From positions 1-35,306 of the forward strand of contig JALRLV010000015.1 in assembly GCA_023268715.1 (NCBI GenBank): a DNA stretch of 35,306 nucleotides, written 5' to 3'. Origin of the DNA: Candidatus Thalassarchaeaceae archaeon. GTDB lineage: Archaea > Thermoplasmatota > Poseidoniia > Poseidoniales > Thalassarchaeaceae. The notes below the pieces were generated by a model. The model was not told the origin of the DNA, did no database searches, and was given only the letters and a program-made list of their open reading frames with translations. The translations under genes were made by a program, and so were the position numbers. This document shows, one piece after another, positions 8,193 through 16,370 of the stretch (positions within the stretch are counted from its first letter, which is position 1; the number at the start of each line of letters is the position of its first letter).

Positions 8193-9314
8193 TTGCACTG
8201 TCATGGAGACGAAATAGCAGGTATTGACGACTACAATACTACTGACTATGATAACCACATTTGTGAATTAGATTACGAATACAATGAAACTCACATTGTG
8301 ATCCAAGCTAACGGAATTCCAGCCCATGATTTAGAGTCAGGGCCGGGATGTTGTACCGCCTCACAAGACCATGTTTGGACAATTCCATTAGAACCAACAA
8401 ATAACTCTGATTGCACTCCCTCTATATCGAGTGAAGGTTGTGAAATGGCCCCAATTAGGGGTGCTGTTGCTTTCGCTGTCAATGGAGTACCCATATTCGG
8501 TCCAGAAGACGGCCCCGGAGGAGATGCAGTGGCCGGGCAAGAGGGGCAATATGAGGAAGATAGGCAACATGTGTGGCTCGGTTTATGTCATGGCCACTCA
8601 GGCCCTGGAGGCGAGTATCATTATCATGCAGATGCCAATTGTGTTCATTGGCACCCCGATGAAGATCAATCTTGGAGAGATTATAGTTTAGAATCTTCAA
8701 GAACGATAAATGAACATTCGGGGATAGTAGGATTTGCTTTCGATGGATATCCAATTTATGGATTTGTAGGATGGGACGAAAATGGTGAAGTATCAGAAAT
8801 GACTTCTTCATATCGATTGAAAGAAGGAGAAACTGGATATAACGGAATTGAGGACTATGAGTATATTGCAGGTATGGGTGACTTAGATTCCTGTAATGGC
8901 CAATACGGTGCAACACCAGATTTCCCCGATGGGATTTACCACTATCATTCAACGTGGACTAATGGTGAAGGTGATTTGGGATTCCCTTACTTCATCCTCT
9001 GTTACAGAGGAATTGCTGAAAATAGCAATTATGACTCACAAGAAAATGGTGGAGGTGATACAGATTGTTCTGGTTACGGAGAAACCTGGGGACCTGGTAT
9101 CGGGCCACCACCAGAAGGTTGCGGGGGGGGTGGCCCAGGAGGTGGGCAAGGTCAATCAAGTGAGTCAGGCATAATTGCGATTCCATGGTTCAAGAACCCG
9201 CCTGATTCTGGAGCTATTTTGCTAACTCTGCTAATTATGGCAGTTGTTTATGGAAATAAATATCAGAATTTTAGCGTGAAAAAAGATTCTACAATCACAG
9301 TATTGGCATCTTAG
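8193..9314 (+). CDS. YHYH-domain protein, C-terminal membrane anchor (no own signal peptide)
   Basis: The only in-frame start after the upstream TAG is TTG at 8193, giving 373 codons. The YHYH family signature is clear: NGIPAH near residue 40, GEYHYHAD (140-147), FAFDGYPIYG (181-190) and GIYHYHST (247-254). Further His/Cys-rich motifs include GLCHGHSG and CVHWHPDED, which could bind metal. A Gly/Pro-rich linker leads to a hydrophobic helix (about 340-353). YHYH proteins are exported proteins of unknown function, common in marine and planctomycete genomes. This piece lacks a signal peptide, although its domain is normally secreted, which argues that it belongs to the same protein as the 7425-8144 frame. 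Its 3' end overlaps the convergent pheS by 20 bp. Confidence 0.75.
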   Translation: MHCHGDEIAGIDDYNTTDYDNHICELDYEYNETHIVIQANGIPAHDLESGPGCCTASQDHVWTIPLEPTNNSDCTPSISSEGCEMAPIRGAVAFAVNGVPIFGPEDGPGGDAVAGQEGQYEEDRQHVWLGLCHGHSGPGGEYHYHADANCVHWHPDEDQSWRDYSLESSRTINEHSGIVGFAFDGYPIYGFVGWDENGEVSEMTSSYRLKEGETGYNGIEDYEYIAGMGDLDSCNGQYGATPDFPDGIYHYHSTWTNGEGDLGFPYFILCYRGIAENSNYDSQENGGGDTDCSGYGETWGPGIGPPPEGCGGGGPGGGQGQSSESGIIAIPWFKNPPDSGAILLTLLIMAVVYGNKYQNFSVKKDSTITVLAS

Positions 9315-10788
9315 AGAGGCGCTCGAGATCTGGTTGATACAATTCTCTGATGTCATCCAACCCTAGTACGAGCATTGCAAGTCGCTCCAAACCCATCCCC
9401 CATGCACAGACCGGCCATTCAGTGCCAAGCGGTTCAGTGACTTCTGGCCGGAAAATTCCCGAGCCACCCAGTTCTAACCATTCACCACGCCAGTAAACTT
9501 CGACCTCTACCGATGGCTCGGTATACGGGAAGTATGCAGGGCGAACACGAACGTCTGGATAACCCATTTTCGCATAGAAGGTTTTGAGGGTAGAAATTAG
9601 CATTGGAAGATTTGCATCTGGTTCGTGAATAATGCCTTCGATTTGATGGAACTCTGGCAAATGTGTTCGGTCAATGGTCTCTTGTCTAAATACACGACCG
9701 ATTCCAAAAACTCGACTTGGAACATCTGGATTTTCAGCAATATGACGTATTGTATTGACCGTCGTATGTGTCCTAAGTAAGCCCTTTTGAGCTTCTTCTT
9801 TGTCGAATTTAACTCCCCATCCTTTGCTTCCTGTATCGTGTCCGTGCTCATGCACCTTAGCCCATAGATCGAGCATTTCAGGTGCGACTTCTACCTTCTC
9901 TGGATTGTTCAGATAGAATGTATCTTGCATGGTTCTGGCGGGGTGAGATTGAGGGATGAATAAAGCATCCATATTCCACCCCGCTGATTGAACATAATCT
10001 CCCTCAATTTCTGAGAAGCCCATTTCCAAGAAAACCGAACGAATTCGCTCTATCAGCGCTTGCATAGGATGCGGTCTCCCTCCGGCAGGAATAGGCGCTG
10101 GAGCATTGACATCGAATGGTTTGAATTCAGCATCTCTCCAAGATTCTCCTTGAAGAAGTTCAGGTGTAATCTCACCAATTTGTTCAACCTCTTCTAAATC
10201 CTCAACATTGTATTTGGCACCATCCTTAGTCAAGGTCCAATTCCTAGTGATGCTATTCTCGATTTCAATCAAGCCCTTCCTATTCTGGAAATGGTCTATG
10301 AGTGAGGAGTCAAGAGTATCTGCGTCTTGAGCGGATTCTGCTAAATTATTGATGAATGAAGTTCGATTTTCTATAGTTGCAGAAACCTCTTCTTGATCTT
10401 GCCACACAAAAGAGCCTGATTCAACCTTAACTCCTAATGATTTCAGAAGCCCTACCCCAGGTCCAGCCTCGTGACGTTCAAAACCGGCAGAGAACAAACC
10501 TTGCATATTCCTTTCAGATTGTTTGGATTGTAGTAACCAATTCCAAATTCTTCCCTCTAACAAACCATTTTTTGCTGCGTTAAGTCCTTCTGGACCAAGT
10601 GCAACTGTGCGAGATGAGGACTCGGTGATTTCTACTAGTCCCGCCTCTTTTAGCGCCTGGCCAGCACCTGCAACATGGACTTGATCTGTCCATTTCGTCG
10701 CCTCTAGAATTTCTGAAAGTGTCCAACTCCGCGAGGTGTCTGAAAGTAATGCTCGAAGCATTCTTCGCTCGTTATTCCCCAGACTCAA
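9295..10788 (-). CDS. pheS: Phenylalanyl-tRNA synthetase alpha subunit
   Basis: This 497-residue protein charges tRNA-Phe together with a beta chain (pheT), which is not in this window. The N-terminal ~200 residues are winged-helix-like modules (TLSEILEATKW, QALKEAGLVEI), typical of the archaeal/eukaryotic alpha chain and unlike the shorter bacterial form with its coiled coil. The class II core follows: HPMQALIERIR, HPARTMQDTF, motif 2 in FGIGRVFRQETIDRTHLPEFHQIEG-type sequence (about 365-390), and motif 3 in CAWGMGLERLAML near the C-terminus. The start is TTG at 10788, chosen because GAGGTGAGG lies just upstream. An upstream membrane zinc-ribbon gene on the same strand ends 63 bp before it and may share its transcript. 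Confidence 0.95.
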   Translation of the reverse strand: MSLGNNERRMLRALLSDTSRSWTLSEILEATKWTDQVHVAGAGQALKEAGLVEITESSSRTVALGPEGLNAAKNGLLEGRIWNWLLQSKQSERNMQGLFSAGFERHEAGPGVGLLKSLGVKVESGSFVWQDQEEVSATIENRTSFINNLAESAQDADTLDSSLIDHFQNRKGLIEIENSITRNWTLTKDGAKYNVEDLEEVEQIGEITPELLQGESWRDAEFKPFDVNAPAPIPAGGRPHPMQALIERIRSVFLEMGFSEIEGDYVQSAGWNMDALFIPQSHPARTMQDTFYLNNPEKVEVAPEMLDLWAKVHEHGHDTGSKGWGVKFDKEEAQKGLLRTHTTVNTIRHIAENPDVPSRVFGIGRVFRQETIDRTHLPEFHQIEGIIHEPDANLPMLISTLKTFYAKMGYPDVRVRPAYFPYTEPSVEVEVYWRGEWLELGGSGIFRPEVTEPLGTEWPVCAWGMGLERLAMLVLGLDDIRELYQPDLERLSKMPIL

Positions 10789-10851
10789 TGCCTCACCTCG
10801 AATTCTTCGCTGATACCTTCTTGCTTTGATGCTTGCTTAGGAATAATCCAT

Positions 10852-11256
10852 TCATTCTTCTTCTGCCACCCAGAGTTCTGTTTTGCATTCTACACAATTG
10901 TAAAATTCTGGTTTCGTGCCATCAACCCACTCTAAATGCCCGCAACGACCACACAGAATCGAGGTTTTTATTGGAGGATCCAATGATGTATCGACCCGAT
11001 ACATTGCTCGCCCTGCATCGGGCATCTTTACTGCGTCAGGCGCCCATGCGGCTAATTCATCAGGGTCGACTGATGATTCATCAGGCATTCCTAAACCAAA
11101 GAGAAGTAATGCAGCACCAGCGATAGACAGTGGCGCGCCAACCGATATTGCAAATGTATTTCCAGCAGTGCCAAAGACTATTCCGGCGCCTAAAAGTATG
11201 CACACCCAAGCAGCAATAACCATGTTCAATTTCCTATGGGAAGTTGAGTTGGCCAT
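10852..11256 (-). CDS. Small membrane protein with C-terminal zinc ribbon
   Basis: This 134-residue protein has two hydrophobic helices at about 10-30 and 36-55, probably a hairpin, followed by a soluble stretch. A C-terminal zinc ribbon is formed by CGRCGHLEW and NCVECKTE (two C-x2-C knuckles about 17 residues apart). The helix pair and ribbon suggest a membrane-tethered regulator or adaptor, but no family was recognised. It lies upstream of pheS on the same strand and downstream of no other minus-strand gene, so its promoter should be just above 11256. Linkage to pheS may only reflect a shared transcript. Confidence 0.65.
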   Translation of the reverse strand: MANSTSHRKLNMVIAAWVCILLGAGIVFGTAGNTFAISVGAPLSIAGAALLLFGLGMPDESSVDPDELAAWAPDAVKMPDAGRAMYRVDTSLDPPIKTSILCGRCGHLEWVDGTKPEFYNCVECKTELWVAEEE

Positions 11257-11364
11257 ACTAATCCGTGAGATTCGGAGGGGTGATTAGGCATTCAACTTGG
11301 CCCTATTTCGGCTACCCTTCTAGGTGCAGGGTTCAAGAATCGAATGTGGTCAGCGAGGGTTGCT

Positions 11365-11441
11365 GCCTCAGTAGCTCAGACTGGTAGAGCATCTGATTTG
11401 TAATCAGACGGCCGGGGGTTCGAATCCCTCCTGGGGCTCCA
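11365..11441 (+). tRNA. tRNA-Thr (anticodon UGU)
   Basis: The acceptor GCCUCAG pairs with CUGGGGC. The D-arm is GCUC/GAGC. The anticodon stem UCUGA/UCAGA encloses the loop UUUGUAA, giving anticodon UGU. The T-arm is GGGGG/CCCUC with loop UUCGAAU. The discriminator is U and the 3' CCA is encoded. No intron is seen. Confidence 0.95.
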
Positions 11442-11517
11442 ATTTATACCCTCATTGAGGCTAGGTAAGGCCAGCGTTAGAAAAAAGGTCAAGTTCGATA
11501 TACAGGGGGATTACTTC

Positions 11518-12393
11518 GTGAGCGCAGTTATACTTGATGGTAAGGCGTTAGGATTGCGTATTGAGGCGGAACTCGCCGAGAGGGTCTCAGCACTGAAGGA
11601 ATCAGGAGTTGAGCCTCATCTTGCAGTAGTACTCGCAGGTGATGATCCAGCAAGTCATGTCTATGTTAGAAACAAACAACGAGCTTGCGAAAGATGTGGA
11701 ATAAAAAGCACAAGAATTGATCTTTCGAACGATGTCACTCAAAAGGAATTAATGCAGGTTGTTGCAAACCTAAACTCTGATGACTCCGTTCATGGCATCC
11801 TTGTTCAAAGCCCCACTCCAGAAGGAACTGACGAATTGGCCATAACCGAAGCAATAGACCCCTCGAAAGATGTTGATGGATTCCACCCTGCTAATCTTGG
11901 AAAATTGGTAATGGGTCAAACAGATGGTTTGCTGCCCTGTACGCCTGCCGGCGTGATACGGATGATTCAGGATGCTGATATCGACCTATCAGGAAAGAAA
12001 GCAGTAGTCATGGGACGTTCACGCATAGTTGGGATGCCTCTAGCGCTATTATTGGCTCAGAAAGGCATCGACGCCACAGTAACAATTGCTCATTCTAGGA
12101 CACAGGATATTGCGGAAATCTGTCGAAGCGCTGACCTAGTTGTAGCAGCGATTGGTCGCCCTGCTACAGTTCGAACAGATTGGATAAAGCCTGGGGCGAC
12201 AGTTATCGATGTTGGAATCAATAGGGTTATCGATGAATCAAGAGCAAGTGGTAGCCGTCTGGCTGGCGATGTGGAACCCTCTGTAAAAGACATAGCAGGG
12301 CATATGACGCCTGTACCAGGAGGAGTTGGACCGATGACCATCTCGATGCTGATGAGCAATACGGTGAGAGCAGCAGAAATGCGATTGGCTTAG
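11518..12393 (+). CDS. folD: Bifunctional methylene-THF dehydrogenase / methenyl-THF cyclohydrolase
   Basis: This 291-residue protein interconverts 5,10-methylene-, methenyl- and 10-formyl-tetrahydrofolate with NADP. Signatures are complete: SHVYVRNKQRACERCGI with the catalytic Lys, GILVQSPTPEG, DPSKDVDGFHPANLG, PCTPAGV, the dinucleotide-binding VVMGRSRIVGMPLA and the C-terminal PVPGGVGPMTISMLM. The frame is open further upstream, but the GTG at 11518 is chosen because a GGGGGA ribosome site lies 6-11 bp before it and VSAVILDGKAL matches the family N-terminus. It implies a folate-type C1 pathway. It lies 76 bp after tRNA-Thr and overlaps the convergent SufT-like gene by 4 bp. Confidence 0.95.
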   Translation: MSAVILDGKALGLRIEAELAERVSALKESGVEPHLAVVLAGDDPASHVYVRNKQRACERCGIKSTRIDLSNDVTQKELMQVVANLNSDDSVHGILVQSPTPEGTDELAITEAIDPSKDVDGFHPANLGKLVMGQTDGLLPCTPAGVIRMIQDADIDLSGKKAVVMGRSRIVGMPLALLLAQKGIDATVTIAHSRTQDIAEICRSADLVVAAIGRPATVRTDWIKPGATVIDVGINRVIDESRASGSRLAGDVEPSVKDIAGHMTPVPGGVGPMTISMLMSNTVRAAEMRLA

Positions 12394-12692
12394 AATACTC
12401 CAAGCTCGAACTTCCCATCCTCTGTAGCATGGATTTTTGGATCCCAAGGCGGAGAAAAAGTGAGGTTTACATGGACACTATCAATACCCTCTGTGGTGAG
12501 AGCAGCTCGGTGTACTGCTGCCATAAGTTCAGGTGCAACTGGACAACCAGGGCTTGTCAGAGTCATGTCGATTTCAGCATGCGCCTCTTCAATTCGGACT
12601 TCATAAATCAGCCCTAAATCAATAACTGAAATCTTCATTTCTGGATCTTCTACCTCGATTAGAGATTCACGAACCAATGCCTCGTCGACCAC
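12390..12692 (-). CDS. MIP18/SufT-like (DUF59) Fe-S assembly protein
   Basis: This 100-residue protein has the family layout EVEDPEMKISVIDLGLIYEV, then the conserved TSPGCP with its reactive Cys, then VNLTFSPPWDP. DUF59 proteins (SufT, PaaD, MIP18) help deliver or mature iron-sulfur clusters. It is the last gene of a minus-strand set with SufS and SufE, starting 2 bp after the SufE stop, so an Fe-S role is strongly suggested by context. It overlaps convergent folD by 4 bp at the stop codons. Confidence 0.88.
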   Translation of the reverse strand: MVDEALVRESLIEVEDPEMKISVIDLGLIYEVRIEEAHAEIDMTLTSPGCPVAPELMAAVHRAALTTEGIDSVHVNLTFSPPWDPKIHATEDGKFELGVF

Positions 12693-12694
12693 GA

Positions 12695-13120
12695 TTACAC
12701 CATCCTCTCTGCTTCTGAACGGACTCTCTCAAACATATTCAAAAATCCATTGGCCCTACTCGGAGTCAAAGAATTGCGAATTCCCATTGCATCTGCGTAG
12801 TCTGGAGACATTTGTGCCACTTCTTTTGGATTCATACCGTTTACAGCCATTGCGGTTACGGACATCAATCCCTGAACAATCTGCGCATCAGCCCCACCCC
12901 GCATGAGGAAATTACCCGATTCATCTCGACCACATTCTACATGTGCTCTAGATTGACAGCCGTGGACTTGATTTTCCTCATTCCATTCATCGAGAGGTAG
13001 TGGGCTTGGGTGTTTTTTTGCATATTCAAATAGTAACTCATAGCGTTCCATCGAATCAAAGCAATCATCGAACTCCTCGACTACTGAATCGAGGTGCTCG
13101 GGCCATCGCCTCTCCGCCAT
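12695..13120 (-). CDS. sufE: SufE sulfur acceptor
   Basis: This 141-residue protein has a typical SufE length. The active-site segment NQVHGCQSRAHV carries the conserved Cys that accepts persulfide from SufS. The preceding region (LLFEYAKKHPSPLP) and the following SVTAMAVNGMNPKEVA helix also fit the family. SufE stimulates SufS and passes sulfur to the scaffold SufBCD, which is not in this window. It lies 52 bp after SufS and directly before the DUF59 gene. A SufS-SufE pair is a bacterial-type arrangement, so gene transfer in the lineage's past is likely. Confidence 0.92.
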   Translation of the reverse strand: MAERRWPEHLDSVVEEFDDCFDSMERYELLFEYAKKHPSPLPLDEWNEENQVHGCQSRAHVECGRDESGNFLMRGGADAQIVQGLMSVTAMAVNGMNPKEVAQMSPDYADAMGIRNSLTPSRANGFLNMFERVRSEAERMV

Positions 13121-13172
13121 GATACACCCTCCCGATTGGTTCTATTCAATATGACGAGGGTGTATGCCAACC

Positions 13173-14399
13173 TCAAGCAAATCGCTCACACACATATCTC
13201 AAGTGCTCCACAAAGGACTGCGCCTCATCTAATGTGTTGTAAATCCAAAATGAGGCGCGATTTGTAGAAGGCACACCCAATGCATCCATCAGAGGTTGAG
13301 CGCAATGATGACCTGTTCTGACAGCGAAACCTCCCTCATCCAACAGGATCGCTAAATCTTGAGATTGAATTGAGTCGTGAAGAAACGAGACCGCTCCGCT
13401 TGAGTTAGGATTTTTGGGGTCACCAAAAATACGGATGCCAGGAATCTCAAGCATTTGGTCGGCGGTCCAGGAGGCGACATCATGTATGTGAGCATGAACC
13501 TCCCTCATGTCGAATTGGCTTAGCCACTCTACTGCTGCCCCCCAACCAATAGCCTCGGCGATTCTTGGTGTCCCCGTCTCAAACATAGCATGACCTTCTT
13601 GGAAGGTTGTACCTTCGGTTGAAACTCTTCTGATCATTGAACCACCTGTCATAAATGGGCCCATTTCGGCCATTGCATCGGGTTTCACCAAAATACAGCC
13701 TATACCGGTTGGTCCGGCCATTTTGTGGGCTGAGATGGCAACAAAATCTGCACCCATGTTGTCGAAGAATATCCTCTCATGTGGTGCACCTTGAGCACAA
13801 TCAAGGAGAACTCGAGCACCTACAGCCTGAGATTTCTCAATAATTTCCTCAACGGGATTACGAATTCCTAATACATTGCTAGTATGGACGACACAGACTA
13901 GTTTCGCCCCTTCAAGGGCTACTTCAAAGGCTTCCATATCGAGGGTGAATGTTCTGGAGTTAATTGGCACATAACGAACTTCTACCCCCTTCTCTTTGTT
14001 GAGTTCCTGCCACGGAACTATATCCGCATGGTGCTCCATTTCTGTAACGACAACCACATCATCTTGTTGCAGATTGTATCTCGCCCAACCATAGGCAACC
14101 AAGTTGATTGCCTCAGTCGCTCCACTTGTGTAAATCATATTTTCTGGATTTGTACCAAAGTAGCGAGAAATCTTGCTTCTGGCTTCTTCCAGTGCAGTTG
14201 TTGCCTCATCGGCCAAGGTATGATTAGCGCGATGAGCATTGGAATTGTATTCCTCGTAGTATCTTGTCATCGAGTCGATAACAACATGAGGCTTTTGAGA
14301 GGTAGCAGCGTTGTCAAAATAGACCAATTTCTTGCCATTGGGCAAGACCCTGTCGAGGATTGGAAAATCTGCTCGAATAGCTTCGATATCTAGAGCCAT
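13173..14399 (-). CDS. sufS: Cysteine desulfurase SufS
   Basis: This 408-residue PLP enzyme releases sulfur from cysteine as a persulfide for Fe-S assembly. Visible features are YFDNAATSQKP near the N-terminus, TEMEHHADIVPW with the PLP-stacking His, DCAQGAPH with the PLP-binding Asp, SAHKMAGPTGIG with the Schiff-base Lys, and RTGHHCAQPLM with the catalytic Cys in the SufS-type loop. Length and motifs are typical of group II desulfurases. It is first of the minus-strand set sufS-sufE-DUF59. A TATA-like element lies about 50 bp upstream. A second class V protein at 26368-27615 lacks the catalytic Cys, so this gene is the likely sulfur source. Confidence 0.95.
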   Translation of the reverse strand: MALDIEAIRADFPILDRVLPNGKKLVYFDNAATSQKPHVVIDSMTRYYEEYNSNAHRANHTLADEATTALEEARSKISRYFGTNPENMIYTSGATEAINLVAYGWARYNLQQDDVVVVTEMEHHADIVPWQELNKEKGVEVRYVPINSRTFTLDMEAFEVALEGAKLVCVVHTSNVLGIRNPVEEIIEKSQAVGARVLLDCAQGAPHERIFFDNMGADFVAISAHKMAGPTGIGCILVKPDAMAEMGPFMTGGSMIRRVSTEGTTFQEGHAMFETGTPRIAEAIGWGAAVEWLSQFDMREVHAHIHDVASWTADQMLEIPGIRIFGDPKNPNSSGAVSFLHDSIQSQDLAILLDEGGFAVRTGHHCAQPLMDALGVPSTNRASFWIYNTLDEAQSFVEHLRYVCERFA

Positions 14400-14448
14400 G
14401 GCTTGACCTCTTGGTTAGGCGATTGGATACCTTGATATCAATAGGTGG

Positions 14449-14459
14449 GATATAATATC
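14449..14459. promoter_or_regulatory. AT-rich TATA-like element between divergent sufS and SLOG gene
   Basis: GATATAATATC lies in the 126-bp gap between the divergent starts at 14399 and 14526. It is nearly symmetrical and sits about 50 bp from the sufS start, the right distance for an archaeal TATA box serving a short leader. It could serve either direction. Confidence 0.35.
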
Positions 14460-14525
14460 TAAACAATTCAATGAGCGCCACAAAAATGACCATCTTTATT
14501 CACGGGTACCTACCTCGGGTGAACA

Positions 14526-14975
14526 ATGACAACAACCCCCGGACAAGATGTGGTCGATTCTCTCGGTGGACGAGACTTGAATCAAGATGGTTCTGTAATT
14601 AATTTGGCAATAGTCGGAAGTAGTCGATTTTATGATTTTGAAGTCTTTGAAAAAGCAATTGATAATTGGCTTGAAAATAATGGTTATCCGGATTTGGTTA
14701 TTGTCGGTGGAGCAAGTGGAGTAGATTACATGGCAGAAAGATGGGCTGACAATAGTTCTATCGAAATCGCTGTGTTTACAGAAGAATGGAGTGATCCAAC
14801 CAGAAGCTTGGTTGATCAAGGGAGAGCAGAGGCTCCAAACACACTTACTGAAAAAATATTGAAAGGCGCTTCACATATTTTGGCTATGCCTTCACCGACC
14901 AGTAAATGGACAAGAATAGTAATTGATTTAGCAGTCGAAAGAGGTATCCCAACCTCAATTGTGGAAGTCGAGTGA
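14526..14975 (+). CDS. SLOG/DUF2493-like Rossmannoid nucleotide-binding protein
   Basis: This 149-residue protein has the first strand LAIVGSSRFYDF, the second VIVGGASGVDYMAERWA, and later FTEEWSDPTR, ILAMPSP and TRIVIDLAVERGIP. The GSR-x-F-x-D and GGAxGxDxxAExWA motifs match the DUF2493/SLOG group, which binds nucleotides or nucleotide-derived ligands in DprA/LOG-like folds. GGGTGA lies 5 bp before the ATG. It stands alone on the plus strand between sufS and an FMN reductase, so the ligand cannot be inferred from context. Confidence 0.75.
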   Translation: MTTTPGQDVVDSLGGRDLNQDGSVINLAIVGSSRFYDFEVFEKAIDNWLENNGYPDLVIVGGASGVDYMAERWADNSSIEIAVFTEEWSDPTRSLVDQGRAEAPNTLTEKILKGASHILAMPSPTSKWTRIVIDLAVERGIPTSIVEVE

Positions 14976-15014
14976 TACTATTCTGTTGAAGTATGGATAG
15001 CCCCTCGCGTCAAC

Positions 15015-15512
15015 ATGGCAAAATTCCTGATGATTACGGCAACCTCCGGTACCAACCTAGAATTGGCGGAAAGATTTGCTAATGTTGCGAAAGACAAAGG
15101 GCATGAGGCAGACATAGTTGATTTGGCTGCAATGGACTTACCTATGTTTACAGTTGCACGTTCTTCTGACCCCGAGCAATCTCCAGATGTTTCAGAATTA
15201 ACCCAGCAAATGATTGATGCCGATGCTTGGATTGTTGTTGCTCCAGAATACAATGGGTCTTTTCCACCAACACTGAACAATGCAATCGCCTGGCTTTCTC
15301 GCGATTGGCAGAACTTCCGAAAAATGTGCACCGGTACGCCAGTAGGTCTTGCCACTCACAGCGGTGGTGGCGGTGCTCATGTAATCATGGCAATGCGCAG
15401 TATGTTCTCTTTCTTGGGAGCAGATGTAATGGGTAGAGCATTGACATCCGGCCGAAATAAAGAAGCAAATCCTGAAACTATCGATGCAATGATCGACAAC
15501 CTAGCTCGATGA
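15015..15512 (+). CDS. NADPH-dependent FMN reductase (flavodoxin-like fold)
   Basis: This 165-residue protein has the phosphate-binding loop ITATSGTNLELAERFA at the N-terminus, VVAPEYNGSFPPTLNNAIAWLS in the middle (the family's PEYNxSxPxxLKNAIDW signature) and THSGGGGAHVIMAMR after it. Family members reduce FMN, quinones, azo dyes or metals with NAD(P)H. It starts 39 bp after the SLOG gene on the same strand, so the two may be co-transcribed. The in vivo acceptor is unknown. Confidence 0.9.
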   Translation: MAKFLMITATSGTNLELAERFANVAKDKGHEADIVDLAAMDLPMFTVARSSDPEQSPDVSELTQQMIDADAWIVVAPEYNGSFPPTLNNAIAWLSRDWQNFRKMCTGTPVGLATHSGGGGAHVIMAMRSMFSFLGADVMGRALTSGRNKEANPETIDAMIDNLAR

Positions 15513-15535
15513 ATTATTGCTTGAATGAGATAATC

Positions 15536-15613
15536 TGGTGCTCCTGCCGGGATTTGAACCCGGGTCGCCGGGATGAAAACCCGGAATGATGGACCGTGCT
15601 ACACCACAGGAGC
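15536..15613 (-). tRNA. tRNA-Glu (anticodon UUC)
   Basis: The minus strand gives acceptor GCUCCUG with CAGGAGC. The anticodon stem CCGGG/CCCGG encloses the loop UUUUCAU, giving anticodon UUC. The T-arm is CCGGG/CCCGG with loop UUCAAAU. The discriminator is A and the 3' CCA is encoded. No intron is seen. Confidence 0.95.
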
Positions 15614-15659
15614 GGTGGCCGTCCGAGATACAACTAACAAATAATCGAATTGGTTAGAA

Positions 15660-16271
15660 TCATTCTTGTTCTTCGAGAAGACCTTTCCACCAGCGAGCAG
15701 CTGGAATCACAACAATTAGCCCAATAATTGAGACTATGCTGAAGGTAATCGCACCCTCTACACCGATCATTGAAGACTTCATTGACTCCCCATAAATTCC
15801 CAATAATGCACCAGGAATGCCAAATCTAAGGCCTCTTCCAACAATTCCTGCTGCAACAAATAGTCTCAAGTCCATTCTCCCGGCTCCTGCTATCCAGGCT
15901 AGAGCCTTGTATGGGATTGGAGATACCGCTGCGATGAATATTCCAGCAGAACCATATCTATCAACGAGTACATTCAATCTTAGAATAGTTGATTGAGAAA
16001 CCAATCTCTCCAGTAACCAACCTCCGCCGTACATACCAATTGCGTATCCTGCAAGAGCGCCAAGGACACTTGATAGCGTTGCAATTAGGACTACGGTGGC
16101 TACTACAAGTCCGCTATCTGCTTCTAGAATCATGTTCCAAACTAAAGGATCTGGAGGAATTGGTTGTAACGCCGCCTCAGTGGAAGTTAGAATTGCCAAA
16201 CCGAGGTATCCAAGGCCATCTGCCCACTCAATTGCAGAGTCGACAAGCCCCTCAGGTAGGATCTCCATCAA
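15660..16271 (-). CDS. VTT/DedA-like (YqaA-type) membrane protein
   Basis: This 203-residue protein has several hydrophobic segments: about 18-35, 55-80 (with SVLGALAGYAIGMYGG), 110-130, 135-160 and 178-195. The stretch G-x-x-G-Y-x-x-G, the reentrant-like SPIPYKALAWIAGAGRMDLRLF and FGIPGALLGIYGE fit the SNARE-associated/VTT (DedA) superfamily, YqaA branch. These proteins are implicated in lipid scrambling and membrane homeostasis. Two adjacent ATGs (16271 and 16268) are possible starts. It diverges from nob1 across a 99-bp gap that contains an inverted repeat. Confidence 0.85.
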   Translation of the reverse strand: MMEILPEGLVDSAIEWADGLGYLGLAILTSTEAALQPIPPDPLVWNMILEADSGLVVATVVLIATLSSVLGALAGYAIGMYGGGWLLERLVSQSTILRLNVLVDRYGSAGIFIAAVSPIPYKALAWIAGAGRMDLRLFVAAGIVGRGLRFGIPGALLGIYGESMKSSMIGVEGAITFSIVSIIGLIVVIPAARWWKGLLEEQE

Positions 16272-16309
16272 ACCAAGCCCCTAACCGATTCCCGATGAAG
16301 GTTACCGCC

Positions 16310-16327
16310 TGTTGTAGATATACAACA
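16310..16327. promoter_or_regulatory. 7-bp inverted repeat in the nob1/VTT divergent promoter
   Basis: TGTTGTA-GATA-TACAACA is a perfect dyad 43 bp before the nob1 start and 38 bp before the VTT gene start. Its position between divergent genes suits a dimeric repressor site; its centre (GTAGATATAC) may double as a TATA box. Confidence 0.35.
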
Positions 16328-16370
16328 ACTCTACCCCACCCCTGATAGGTTGTGCCGCCTACCCATTAGC

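Noticed and set aside
8479-8952. 157-codon open frame on the minus strand inside the YHYH gene
   Set aside because: It is antisense to a domain with clear family motifs, has no recognisable domain, and is His/Leu-rich as expected from reversed codons.
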